From contig JAGLYR010000147.1 in assembly GCA_023132135.1 (NCBI GenBank), positions 1-46,222 on the forward strand: a stretch of 46,222 nt of DNA, in the 5' to 3' direction. The position numbers and the translations under genes are program-made. The notes under the pieces are model-generated. The model searched no databases. It saw only the letters and a program-made list of their open reading frames with translations, and was not told the origin of the DNA. Position 1 is the first letter of the stretch. Every line of letters begins with the position of its first letter. The DNA is from Candidatus Eiseniibacteriota bacterium (GTDB lineage: Bacteria; Arandabacterota; Arandabacteria; JAGLYR01). This document shows, in pieces, positions 1-8,045 of this stretch.

Positions 1-5
1 GGGGT

Positions 6-52
6 CGATTTCGACCGGAGGCGTAGCCGATCTCCGCTGAGGATCGAAATCG
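6..52. repeat. Imperfect inverted repeat (hairpin)
   Basis: The arms CGATTTCGA (6-14) and TCGAAATCG (44-52) are exact reverse complements. Inside them CGGAG (16-20) pairs with CTCCG (32-36). No T-run follows, so this may be a factor-dependent terminator or a REP-like element at the end of a gene lying to the left of the window. Nothing in 1-100 reads as a gene. Confidence 0.55.
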
Positions 53-109
53 GCGCCGCAACGAAGTCCAGACACATCCTGCGACACTCGCAGCAGGGAT
101 TCATAAATA

Positions 110-231
110 ATCCAGGCTAGTGATAGCGTGCTTGTTGAATTGCTCTTCGAAATGTTGTATAATGGAGTTGTGCGGATGCATTTGCCTGGATCATGCCCGG
201 ATCCGCCTGGATCCAGGCACAATCCAGGCTA
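110..231. repeat. Cluster of ATCCAGGCTA / GCCTGGAT motifs
   Basis: The word ATCCAGGCTA occurs at 110-119 and 222-231, its inverted core GCCTGGAT at 184-191, and a perfect 14-bp palindrome GCCTGGATCCAGGC at 205-218. The same word forms the hairpin at the stop codon near 14667. The motifs at 184-231 lie in the leader of the first gene, downstream of its promoter. Function is unknown; an operator or a local hairpin family are both possible. Confidence 0.45.
135..163 (+). promoter_or_regulatory. Sigma70-type promoter for the first secreted protein gene
   Basis: TTGAAT (135-140), a 17-bp spacer, then a consensus TATAAT (158-163). Transcription would start near 170 and give a leader of about 78 nt containing the CCTGGAT palindrome. 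Confidence 0.75.
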
Positions 232-247
232 TGGGGAGGGTTGAGCA

Positions 248-1666
248 ATGAGATGGATGACACTTCTGGCTGTTGCAGGAATTCTGGCCGCAGTGGCCGG
301 GGTCGCGAACGCGACCCCCTACTGGAGTCCTGAGTACATCCAGTCCCTCAGGGACAGACCCGTTGTCAAGAGCGAGACCCATGAATTCCTGGCGTGGCAG
401 TCCCGGGATCATGACTACATGCTGGAATATGAACGGGTGGTCCAGTTCATCGCGTCGCTTCAGGTTATGGACCCCGAGGATCCCGACTACGGCGGACTGC
501 GGGAAGCCGAACACATGCTGAATGTAATCCAGACGGACAACACTTCCGAGCTGATCTGGGTTCTCAGCCGCTACCGGGAGATGACGGGCGATACGCAGTA
601 TGACGACCGCGTCCAGGCGGCATGGACGTACGTCATGAACTCCCCGGCATACCTGGAAGAGGGCGGCTCGGCCGCGACTACGGGTTACTATCGCATCTAC
701 AACTGCGGCTGGGCCCTGAGAGCAGAGATGAAATACCGCCAGGTGTACGGTGACGATACCTACACGGACTACGCGGACACGTGCGCAACCTACCTGGTCG
801 ACCACAATCTTCAGCTCACCGTGGATCCGACCTACATGATCATCAACCCCACGGTTCTGGCCTGGGCGGGCGGGAATCTGTACGCCTACGGCGTGGATCG
901 GGAGAACGAAACCTATCGCGAGTACGGGATGTTCCGGGGACGACGTGTAAAAAACTGGGTCGCAGCGGATTCCCTTCTCCTGGGCAAGGAAGCCTGGGCC
1001 ATGTCCGGCGGTGCGATCATGTGGGGAGTCCTGAACTCTTACTATCAGTACTATCCTGACAGTCTGGAGATCTGGGCGGGCGCGCTCGGACCCCATATGG
1101 ACACCTATTCCGATCCCGGGCAGTTCCAGAACGCCTGGAACGCCTGGTATTCTCTCGGTCATCTGGCAGCGGGCGAGACCCTGAACAGCCCGGACTATCT
1201 GGCGAACCATCATGCTCTGGTGGACACCCTTCTTTTCGAAGACGGGGACGACGACGGAGGCATTCCGGCCAAGCCGGCGGATACCGATGACATGGACCAC
1301 GCCTGGATTGCCAACTACCAAGCCTTCATGGGGCTCGATGCCCTCATCAGCACAACCGACATAGCGTGGAACACCCCAGGAAATGGTCTTAATGTTGTAC
1401 TTGAAGACAACTGGCCTAACCCGTTCAATCCATATACGACTATATGCTTCTCTATTCCTAACGCGGGGAGCGTTTCTCTTCAGGTGTTCAGCGTCGAGGG
1501 ACGGATGGTGAGGACGCTCCTGGACGGCTACTGCCAGGAGGGCCACGGGGTCGTGTCGTGGGACGGTCTGGACGAATGCGGCCGGACCGTCTCCCCCGGC
1601 GTGTACTTCTACAGACTTGCCGCAGGCGGCGAGGCCCTCAGTCGCAAGATGGTGCTGGTGAAGTAG
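248..1666 (+). CDS. Secreted protein with alpha-helical body and C-terminal sorting domain
   Basis: The 472-residue product starts with a signal peptide (about residues 1-22, ending ANA). The start is fixed by GGAGGG seven bases upstream of ATG. Residues about 25-370 are helical and rich in W, Y and A, with repeated short helical pairs and a motif DDGGIPAKPADTDDMDHAW; this resembles alpha/alpha-toroid proteins (terpenoid-cyclase or six-hairpin glycosidase type), but I see no certain catalytic residues and assign no activity. Residues about 385-472 are a FlgD-like/type IX-type sorting domain: NWPNPFNPYTTICFSIP, then SPGVYFYRLAAGG and RKMVLVK at the end. Export across the outer membrane is inferred from family knowledge. 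The next gene follows after 21 bp and probably shares the transcript. The start of the sorting domain (about 1381-1460) is clearly AT-richer than the rest. Confidence 0.8.
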   Translation: MRWMTLLAVAGILAAVAGVANATPYWSPEYIQSLRDRPVVKSETHEFLAWQSRDHDYMLEYERVVQFIASLQVMDPEDPDYGGLREAEHMLNVIQTDNTSELIWVLSRYREMTGDTQYDDRVQAAWTYVMNSPAYLEEGGSAATTGYYRIYNCGWALRAEMKYRQVYGDDTYTDYADTCATYLVDHNLQLTVDPTYMIINPTVLAWAGGNLYAYGVDRENETYREYGMFRGRRVKNWVAADSLLLGKEAWAMSGGAIMWGVLNSYYQYYPDSLEIWAGALGPHMDTYSDPGQFQNAWNAWYSLGHLAAGETLNSPDYLANHHALVDTLLFEDGDDDGGIPAKPADTDDMDHAWIANYQAFMGLDALISTTDIAWNTPGNGLNVVLEDNWPNPFNPYTTICFSIPNAGSVSLQVFSVEGRMVRTLLDGYCQEGHGVVSWDGLDECGRTVSPGVYFYRLAAGGEALSRKMVLVK

Positions 1667-1687
1667 AATGTATCGAGGTGAACCCGA

Positions 1688-4600
1688 TTGAGACAAGTCC
1701 GGCCATCCAGTCTGCTGATCACGTTGGGGATACTCGCGACCTTGAGCTCCGCAGCTGCGGGTGAGACGCTCATGCTCAGGGTCACATCCACTCCCTATGA
1801 GATCGCGCGGCTGGATTCCGGTTTCGATCGCGTGTCGATGGAGGGCTTCTCACGTTCCCTGGTTCCAGGCAAACCGCGGTTGCCCGCCAGAGTCGTCCAC
1901 GTTCCTCTCCCGCCCGGCGTAAGGGTATCGTCCGTCGAACTCGCTGCTTCGCACACCGTGCTGCTCCCCGGCCGCTATCGCGTGGAGGCCGCCGGGCCCA
2001 TGACTCCAGCGGGTGCAGATCCCCGGGATACGGAGGAGTGCCTGGAAACCTGGTCCGCCAATCACGAGAACACCTACGGATCCAACAAACCATGCCCGCC
2101 TTCGCCCATCGAACTGCTGGGCCAGAGCGCCAGGGGATCGGAGGTCTTCGCTCGTGTGAGATTCTCACCTTTCCGCTACCGTCCCCTCTCCGAAACACTG
2201 GAGCTCGTTGAATGGGCCGACATCGTGGTCCACTACGAACCACTGGACACGCCACAGCCGCTTTTCACGAAGAGGAGTACGGGCGCCCGCGACGGGTCCT
2301 TCCCCTACGTCATTGTCACTACCGATTCACTCTCTGCGGCCGTCGACACCCTGGTAACGTGGAAGACGTACGTGGGGCTGCCGACGCAGGTGGTCACGGA
2401 TTCCTGGATTGCATCGAATTACGCCGGTGAGGACATCCAGGAGAAGGTCCGCAATTTCCTGATCGACAAGTACACGGACTGGGGCATCCAGTGGGTGCTG
2501 ATCGTCGCAGACAGTACCGCAGTCCCGATGCGGGCCTGTCATCCCGTTGCCAACAGCCCGTACGGCATACTCCCCACGGACTACTACTACGCGGATCTGA
2601 CGGGCGATTGGGATTCGGACGGCGACGGGTACTATGGCGAATACGGTAACGACGACTACGACTACGTCGCCGAGGTCTTCGTGGGGCGGATCCCTTTCGG
2701 GGAGTTCGACGCCGTGAAGTCCGTTTGCGAGAAACTGGTGGCCGTCGAGGCCGACACCACAGACTGGAAACACGATGCCCTTCTCATGGGCGCGATCCTG
2801 AATTTTGAGAACGAGGCCCATATGGGACGGCCCCGAACGGACGGGGCGGAACTCATGGAACAGCTCCGGACCGACGTTTTCCTGAACGGAACCAGACACA
2901 CGTTGTACGAGAAGGAAGGCATCGAACCCTGCCCCTACGAATGCACGTGGCCTATCGAACTGTACCGGGTCCGGCAGATGTGGAGCGCCGGAGACTATGG
3001 ACTGGTCACGTGGCACTCTCACGGGCTCTTCGATGAGGCAAAGCGCAAGTACTGGGAATGGGACGACGGCGACAGTATTCCCGAATACGCTGAGCTGGAG
3101 CGATTCCCATTCTTGTGGAGCCAGGAGGCCGATTCGCTGGACGACGAGCATCCCGGAGTCGTTTTCGCTTGTGCCTGCGACAACGGGGATCAGGATGAGC
3201 CCGTGAATCTGGCTTTCGCACTTCTGAAAAACGGGGCTTCCTCCATCGTCGCGGCAACGCGTCCCGGCTACTACACCAACGGCTGGCTGGACAAGAGCGA
3301 CGGCGGCATTGCGTCTCTCGACTATTATTTCTTCGACGCCCTTGTTGGTGGGCAGAAGGTCGGCGAAGCCCTGTTCACAACCAAGGAAGTCTACGCGGAT
3401 AGTTTCTTCTGGTGGGATGTCGCCTCTCATCAGAACATGCTCACTTTCTGCCTCTACGGAGACCCTGCTTTTGTTCAGCCCGGGATCGGGGCCCTGACAC
3501 CGGAAATCGTGGTCCAGTCCCCCGCGGCGGGTGAGAACGGCATCCCCGTGTGGTCCGGAATTGAGATGACCTTCTCCCGCCCGATGAAGGCTCAGACTAT
3601 CAATGGGAACTCCTGGATTGTTACAGGGCAACGGTCGGGTCCCCACTGCGGCGTGGTGGACTACGATCCGGCCACACTTACGGCTCACTTCGCCCCGGAG
3701 CAGGAATTCGCTCCCGGCGAGCAGGTAACCGTTGTCCTGACCGACACCGTCATCTCCACAATGAGTCTGCGACTGGAGCATCCTTACGTCTGCGGTTTCT
3801 TCACCCGATCCTTTGACGGGACCGGGGACTTCGCGACCGCCGACACACTGGAGATCGCCGGGTATCCGTCTGCCGTGGCCGCCGCGGATCTCAACGCAGA
3901 CGGTTTGCCGGACCTTGCGGTCACCCCAAGTCAGGGCCATCAGGTCAGTGTTTTCCTCAACCTCGGCAACGGGCACTACGCCGGCGCTGTCGACTTCCCC
4001 GGTGGGGTAACCCCGGCAGCCATCGCACCCGGAGATCTTGACGGGGACGGTGCGGTCGACCTGGCTGTGGCCGGCGATGGGACCCTGACCCTTCTGTTCA
4101 ACGACGGCAACGGTTCCTTTCCGTCCCAATCCACCTACACCGTCGGCGACAGCGCGTCTGCCGTGGTGGTAGGTGAGATCGACGGTGACGGAGATCTCGA
4201 TCTGGTCGTGGCCGATCGAAGCCTGGACAGCGTGTGGGTGTTCTTCAACGAAGGCGACACCCTGAGCGCGCCGACGGTCCTGTGGGCGGGCGCCCGGCCC
4301 ACTGCCCTGGCGTTTGGTGACATTGACGGCGACGGCTGGATGGACCTGCTCTGTGCACTCCGGGAGAGCGATTCGCTGGCGGTCTTCATCAACGAGGGCG
4401 GGAGCTACGGCGCCAGAACCACAGTGTTGCTGGGAGGACCCTCGAGCGCTGTCACCTGCGGGGACCTGAACGGAGACACCTGGATCGACGTGGCCGTCAC
4501 CGATCCTGCTGCGGATTGCGTCCGGGTCTTTCTGAACCAGGGCGGAGTCCTGCTGCCGGATTCAACCTACAGTACCGGGGGCGCGCCCCTGGATGTGGCC

Positions 4601-5149
4601 ATCAGCGACTTCGATGGCGATGGGGACCTTGATCTCGCAACCGCCGACTACGGCGGGGCCGGCGTGACAGTTTTCCTAAACAATGGAGACGGCTTTGTCC
4701 CAACGGAACGTCCCGTTGCCGCCGGGGTGGCGGGTTTAGCCGTGTGTGATTCGGACAACGATTCCGATGTCGACCTGGTGGCGGCCCTCGCCGCTCCCAA
4801 CAGCAATGTGATGGTGTTGCTTAACTCATCTGATCCGACGGCCGCCGACGAGGGGAGCGGAATCTCCATCTCCCGCCTAGCCCTGCACCAGAACACACCC
4901 AATCCGTTCAACCCTGTGACCGAAATCCGGTTTGACCTGCCCCGGGCAATGCCGGTTTCCCTCGCCGTCTACGATGTGCGCGGCCGCCTGGCCCGCCGCC
5001 TGATGAACGCGAACCTGCCTGCGGGCGCACATCGGGTTGTCTGGGACGGCCACAACGAGCATGGCCGGCAGGTCGCGTCGGGAATCTACCTGTACCGGTT
5101 GGAAACAGGTCGGGAGACGTTGGTGCGAAAGATGGTGGTCGTTCGGTAG
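1688..5149 (+). CDS. Gingipain-like C25 cysteine protease with FG-GAP propeller and sorting domain
   Basis: The 1153-residue exported protein starts on TTG, chosen because GAGGTG lies 7 bases upstream and a signal peptide (LLITLGILATLSSAAAG) follows directly. Residues about 20-200 resemble a propeptide; 205-560 match peptidase family C25, with the histidine region TWHSHG (His443/His445) and the nucleophile region FACACDNGD (Cys497 is the best match to gingipain CxNGD). About 605-705 is an SbsA-type Ig domain (MTFSRPM). About 715-1045 carries repeated FG-GAP/VCBS blades (D.D.DG..DL.V). The end, about 1068-1153, is a sorting domain (NTPNPFNPVTEIRFDLP ... YLYRLETG ... RKMVVVR). It would be a surface or secreted protease; substrate unknown. 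It probably shares a transcript with the upstream gene and converges on tmk with only 26 bp between. Confidence 0.85.
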   Translation: MRQVRPSSLLITLGILATLSSAAAGETLMLRVTSTPYEIARLDSGFDRVSMEGFSRSLVPGKPRLPARVVHVPLPPGVRVSSVELAASHTVLLPGRYRVEAAGPMTPAGADPRDTEECLETWSANHENTYGSNKPCPPSPIELLGQSARGSEVFARVRFSPFRYRPLSETLELVEWADIVVHYEPLDTPQPLFTKRSTGARDGSFPYVIVTTDSLSAAVDTLVTWKTYVGLPTQVVTDSWIASNYAGEDIQEKVRNFLIDKYTDWGIQWVLIVADSTAVPMRACHPVANSPYGILPTDYYYADLTGDWDSDGDGYYGEYGNDDYDYVAEVFVGRIPFGEFDAVKSVCEKLVAVEADTTDWKHDALLMGAILNFENEAHMGRPRTDGAELMEQLRTDVFLNGTRHTLYEKEGIEPCPYECTWPIELYRVRQMWSAGDYGLVTWHSHGLFDEAKRKYWEWDDGDSIPEYAELERFPFLWSQEADSLDDEHPGVVFACACDNGDQDEPVNLAFALLKNGASSIVAATRPGYYTNGWLDKSDGGIASLDYYFFDALVGGQKVGEALFTTKEVYADSFFWWDVASHQNMLTFCLYGDPAFVQPGIGALTPEIVVQSPAAGENGIPVWSGIEMTFSRPMKAQTINGNSWIVTGQRSGPHCGVVDYDPATLTAHFAPEQEFAPGEQVTVVLTDTVISTMSLRLEHPYVCGFFTRSFDGTGDFATADTLEIAGYPSAVAAADLNADGLPDLAVTPSQGHQVSVFLNLGNGHYAGAVDFPGGVTPAAIAPGDLDGDGAVDLAVAGDGTLTLLFNDGNGSFPSQSTYTVGDSASAVVVGEIDGDGDLDLVVADRSLDSVWVFFNEGDTLSAPTVLWAGARPTALAFGDIDGDGWMDLLCALRESDSLAVFINEGGSYGARTTVLLGGPSSAVTCGDLNGDTWIDVAVTDPAADCVRVFLNQGGVLLPDSTYSTGGAPLDVAISDFDGDGDLDLATADYGGAGVTVFLNNGDGFVPTERPVAAGVAGLAVCDSDNDSDVDLVAALAAPNSNVMVLLNSSDPTAADEGSGISISRLALHQNTPNPFNPVTEIRFDLPRAMPVSLAVYDVRGRLARRLMNANLPAGAHRVVWDGHNEHGRQVASGIYLYRLETGRETLVRKMVVVR

Positions 5150-5175
5150 CCCGCGCCCTTTGTGGTCTTCGTGGT

Positions 5176-5796
5176 TCAAGCTTCGCCGTGCTTCTCGCAG
5201 AGATCCAGCACAGCCGCCTCGATTTGCCCCGCCACGTCATCCACCGATGCACTCGCGTCGACGTGTCTGATCCTGGGCCCCGTCAACGATCGGAACACGG
5301 CCGCCACCTTTTCGAGGTACTCCTCCCTCTCAAAACCCGTCGTCCCCTGCCCCCGCCGGTTGACGCGTCCGAGTCCGGTCGCCGGATCCGTGTCCATGAT
5401 GAGCCACAAGTCGGGCTCCGGCGCAAAAGCCTCGTTCGCCTCCCGGACGCCATCCGGCGTCATGCCCTCCAGCACACCCTGGTACGCCACGCTGGAGAAG
5501 TAGTACCGGTCCAGGACAACGATTTCCTTCTCCTTCAACGCGGGCTTGATCAGTTCCTGGATGTGCGCCTTCCGGTCGGCGATGAAAAGATCGACTTCTT
5601 CCCTGGGGGACAGGGATCGTTCAGATTTCGACGCCTCCAGAATCCGTCTCCCGTGGGGTCCCCCGGTAGGCTCACAGGACAGGGCGACGGAATAGCCCCG
5701 TTTCACGAGGGCGGCCACCAGCCGCCGCGCCTGTGTGCTTTTCCCCGTACCGTCGATCCCCTCAATGGCGATGAGGAGACCTTTGCTGAGTTGCAT
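5176..5796 (-). CDS. tmk: Thymidylate kinase
   Basis: dTMP kinase phosphorylates dTMP to dTDP with ATP in the cytoplasm, an essential step in dTTP synthesis. The 206-residue form has the P-loop GIDGTGKST (residues 13-21), the dTMP-binding DRYYFSSVAYQG segment and an RR-containing lid region; the length is normal for the family. I chose the ATG at 5796; a GTG two codons upstream (5802) lies closer to the GGAGG at 5808-5812 and is equally possible. The gene stands alone with its own promoter (5838-5866) and is divergent from the TIG-domain gene. Confidence 0.95.
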   Translation of the reverse strand: MQLSKGLLIAIEGIDGTGKSTQARRLVAALVKRGYSVALSCEPTGGPHGRRILEASKSERSLSPREEVDLFIADRKAHIQELIKPALKEKEIVVLDRYYFSSVAYQGVLEGMTPDGVREANEAFAPEPDLWLIMDTDPATGLGRVNRRGQGTTGFEREEYLEKVAAVFRSLTGPRIRHVDASASVDDVAGQIEAAVLDLCEKHGEA

Positions 5797-5837
5797 ACTC
5801 ACACGCACCTCCAGTTATCCCAGCTGAGACCGATGGC

Positions 5838-5866
5838 ATTGTTCGTGAACGCGGAATCAACGTCAA
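5838..5866 (-). promoter_or_regulatory. Promoter for tmk
   Basis: Read on the minus strand: TTGACG, 17-bp spacer, AACAAT. It lies back to back with the plus-strand promoter at 5896-5924. Confidence 0.5.
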
Positions 5867-5895
5867 GGCAATTCCGTTTTTCCGGTTTTCCCCTC

Positions 5896-5924
5896 TTGCA
5901 TAGGACTGCACCCTGTTCTACTAT
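5896..5924 (+). promoter_or_regulatory. Promoter for the TIG-domain membrane protein
   Basis: TTGCAT, 17-bp spacer, TACTAT. Expected start of transcription is about 5931, which rules out upstream in-frame starts and supports the ATG at 6003. Confidence 0.55.
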
Positions 5925-6002
5925 GGACCCGGCTTCTTGTCTAAGCATCTGCAATCGGTGATTTTGTTTCATGGGGACACTCACCCTACTGTGGAGGCAT
6001 CC

Positions 6003-7049
6003 ATGAGCGCTGCACGCGCAAGTTCCGGACTCGCACTCATAGTCATCCTCATCGCATGCGCGGCAACACCTGCGAGTGCAATGCCGGATTCCAGCACCGC
6101 GTACCATGCAATCACCGGGATTAGTCCTACCCGAGTCGCTGCCGGCGATGTTGTGACAATTCGGGGTGTCGGGTTTCCACTGGCGCCCTGGAGAACCCGG
6201 CTGGAGGTGGACGGCCAGGAAATCCCCTTGCAGCATTTCAAGATCGTCTCGCCCGCCGAGATCCACCTGACACTCCAGGCCGGTGGAGCATCGGGAACGT
6301 CCCGGGTCCCCGGGGAACGGGAACACTCGGTCGTCGTGTGGGTGGATGAACAACCGTCCAACACCGCGATCTTCACGGAGATCGGTTGGGGTGTCGTGAC
6401 ACAGCCACGTGTCTTCATCCCCATACTCGTGTATCTGGTGCTTCTTGCCGGAACGCTGCTCCTCCAGGGCGGCGGCTTGTTCCTGAGCGCCACGGGCAAT
6501 CTGAGCCTGTCGAAAATCCAGATGGGCATCTGGATCCTTCTGTTCAGCTTCTCCTACGTCCTTCTCGCCTCCATCTGGAGGGACTTTATCCCCGTGACTC
6601 CGGGAATGCTCTGGCTGTTGGGAATCAGCTCCGCCACTGCGGTCGGCGCGAAGGTCATCGCCAAGAAGAACGATCCGGACCCGCCCCTGCGGAGCCGGGC
6701 CAGCCGCATCTGCTCGGAGATTCATCCCACGCTCGGAACCTACAAGTGTGAGATTCACCGGTGCCAGGCCATGCTGTGGACGTTGATCGTCCTGGTGGTC
6801 TATGCGGTGCAGCTCATCTCGACAATGCACCTGCCGGACATCCCCGGCGTACTTCTAATCCTGATGGGTGTGGGAAGCGGGACGTATCTGGGCTTCAAGT
6901 ACCCCAAGACCGTCGTTCGCGCCCGGTCCGAGAGCAGCGCGCGGAGGCCCGAGCAGTCCGCAAAGGTGTGGAGGAAGCGGCCGCGACGGCGCCCGAGCGG
7001 CACTTCCAGCGGTACTTCCAGCGGCGCTTCCAACGGCGATAAAAAGTAG
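6003..7049 (+). CDS. Membrane protein with signal peptide, IPT/TIG domain and four TM helices
   Basis: A 348-residue protein of unknown function. GGAGG five bases before the ATG fixes the start. Order: signal peptide (1-26); an extracytoplasmic Ig-like IPT/TIG domain at about 30-125 (ITGISPTRVAAGDVVTIRG); a hydrophobic segment FIPILVYLVLLAGTLL; two more helices around 175-225; a basic cytoplasmic stretch with several Cys (RICSEIHPTL.TYKCEIHRC); a fourth helix pair near 255-300; and a strongly basic tail with Arg clusters, ending in repeats of SGTSSG. The plan suggests an envelope protein that binds something outside and nucleic acid or acidic protein inside, but this is inference. It is followed after 8 bp by a lipoprotein gene, probably a functional pair. 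Confidence 0.7.
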   Translation: MSAARASSGLALIVILIACAATPASAMPDSSTAYHAITGISPTRVAAGDVVTIRGVGFPLAPWRTRLEVDGQEIPLQHFKIVSPAEIHLTLQAGGASGTSRVPGEREHSVVVWVDEQPSNTAIFTEIGWGVVTQPRVFIPILVYLVLLAGTLLLQGGGLFLSATGNLSLSKIQMGIWILLFSFSYVLLASIWRDFIPVTPGMLWLLGISSATAVGAKVIAKKNDPDPPLRSRASRICSEIHPTLGTYKCEIHRCQAMLWTLIVLVVYAVQLISTMHLPDIPGVLLILMGVGSGTYLGFKYPKTVVRARSESSARRPEQSAKVWRKRPRRRPSGTSSGTSSGASNGDKK

Positions 7050-7057
7050 ACGCTGTC

Positions 7058-7642
7058 ATGGACACACGTGGTTCAGGCTTTTTCCTATTGCTCCTCGTCA
7101 CCTGGATACCGTCTTGTGCTCCTCCCCCACCGTTGGAGTATGTTCACGAGGAACCGGGGCCGTCCGACCATCTTTACGCCGATCATCACATCCTCGAGAT
7201 TGCTTCGCAGGTTCAGGACATCACGGTGCGCGCTGTTTCGGAGGCTGTTGTCCGTCTCGATCGCGGCACTCCGGACTATGGCCCCCTTGAGTTCACCAGC
7301 TCCCTCGGATTGAGACTGACGTACAAGGTCACGGCGGAAGATAGGCTCGACCATCACAGGATCACACTGTCCTCAACCCGGCCCCCTCTCTCCGACGCCG
7401 CCGCACTGAACATGCTCCGTTTTGTTGCCGACCTTCTGGGTGTCCAGGTATCCGAAGCCCATCGGGATGACGACCGTCGCTACGTCCTCCCCTTTGATCT
7501 CAACCGCGAAGGACAGACCGCTCTGCTGGATAACCTCCAGACCGCGTTTGACCAGGATGACATCCTCCTGATCTGGAAACAATCCGTGCTCAATCAGGTG
7601 TCCGTGAAGCCGATACGACTGGAATCGTTATATGACCAGTAG
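7058..7642 (+). CDS. Putative lipoprotein of unknown function
   Basis: The 194-residue product has a short lipoprotein signal peptide ending in a lipobox-like WIPSC (Cys20), followed by a Pro-rich linker. The rest is a soluble alpha/beta domain with no family I recognise (LRLTYKVTAEDRLDHHRI, YVLPFDLNREGQTALL). It begins 8 bp after the TIG-domain membrane gene and has no clear ribosome binding site of its own, which suggests translation coupled to that gene. The tRNA promoter starts 29 bp after its stop. Confidence 0.65.
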   Translation: MDTRGSGFFLLLLVTWIPSCAPPPPLEYVHEEPGPSDHLYADHHILEIASQVQDITVRAVSEAVVRLDRGTPDYGPLEFTSSLGLRLTYKVTAEDRLDHHRITLSSTRPPLSDAAALNMLRFVADLLGVQVSEAHRDDDRRYVLPFDLNREGQTALLDNLQTAFDQDDILLIWKQSVLNQVSVKPIRLESLYDQ

Positions 7643-7670
7643 GCCGTCGGGTCAGGCCGCTGCTTTTGTC

Positions 7671-7699
7671 TTGACACGACGGCAACGTTTTCATATTCT
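7671..7699 (+). promoter_or_regulatory. Promoter for the tRNA pair
   Basis: Consensus TTGACA (7671-7676), 17-bp spacer, TATTCT (7694-7699). Transcription would start about 7706, six bases before the first tRNA. Confidence 0.75.
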
Positions 7700-7711
7700 T
7701 CGAAGCTAAGT

Positions 7712-7785
7712 TGGGGAGTCGTCTAATGGCAGGACTGCAGACTCTGGATCTGTCTATGGGGGTTCAAATCCTCCCTCCCCAGCCA
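7712..7785 (+). tRNA. tRNA-Gln (anticodon CTG)
   Basis: The acceptor arms TGGGGAG (7712-7718) and CTCCCCA (7775-7781) pair perfectly, followed by discriminator G and an encoded CCA. The anticodon stem GCAGA/TCTGT closes the loop CTCTGGA, which places CTG in the anticodon position. The T arm carries GGTTCAAATCC. The D loop contains the usual TAATGG. Confidence 0.93.
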
Positions 7786-7812
7786 GAAAAGCAGAGATGA
7801 AGGAAACACGCG

Positions 7813-7887
7813 GCCCCATCGTCTAGTGGTCGAGGATAGATGGTTCTCAGCCATCAGACCGGGGTTCGATTCCCCGTGGGGCTGCCA
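7813..7887 (+). tRNA. tRNA-Glu (anticodon CTC)
   Basis: The acceptor arms GGCCCCA (7813-7819) and TGGGGCT (7877-7883) pair, followed by G and an encoded CCA (7885-7887). The anticodon stem GATGG/CCATC closes TTCTCAG, giving anticodon CTC. The T arm is GGGGTTCGATTCCCC. It lies 27 bp after tRNA-Gln, on the same transcript. The encoded CCA is also the base of a long hairpin (7885-7935). Confidence 0.93.
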
Positions 7888-7935
7888 GCACGCGTATGCG
7901 CCGGGCGATTATCGCCCGGCGTTTGCGCGTGCTGG
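7885..7935 (+). terminator. Two-tier hairpin after tRNA-Glu
   Basis: The outer arms CCAGCACGCG (7885-7894) and CGCGTGCTGG (7926-7935) are perfect complements. The inner arms CGCCGGGCGAT (7899-7909) and ATCGCCCGGCG (7911-7921) are also perfect. No T-run follows. It probably ends the tRNA transcript or marks a processing site. Confidence 0.6.
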
Positions 7936-7969
7936 CGGAGAGGTGAGAGGAGAAAGGTGAAAGGTGAAA

Positions 7970-7984
7970 AGCCCCGCAGGGGCT
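7970..7984. repeat. Short hairpin in the post-tRNA spacer
   Basis: AGCCCC (7970-7975) and GGGGCT (7979-7984) pair around a 3-base loop, after a purine-rich run with AAAGGTG repeats (7953-7968). I see no gene in the whole 7888-8045 spacer. Confidence 0.4.
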
Positions 7985-8045
7985 CCGCCCACAAGAAATC
8001 GGTGTTATGTCCCCGATTACGGGTGGGCTGCTGATTCCAGCTCGG

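Noticed and set aside
2327-4129. 600-codon open frame on the minus strand inside the C25 protease gene
   Set aside because: Exact antisense of a clearly coding region in high-GC DNA; no family signature, no ribosome binding site.
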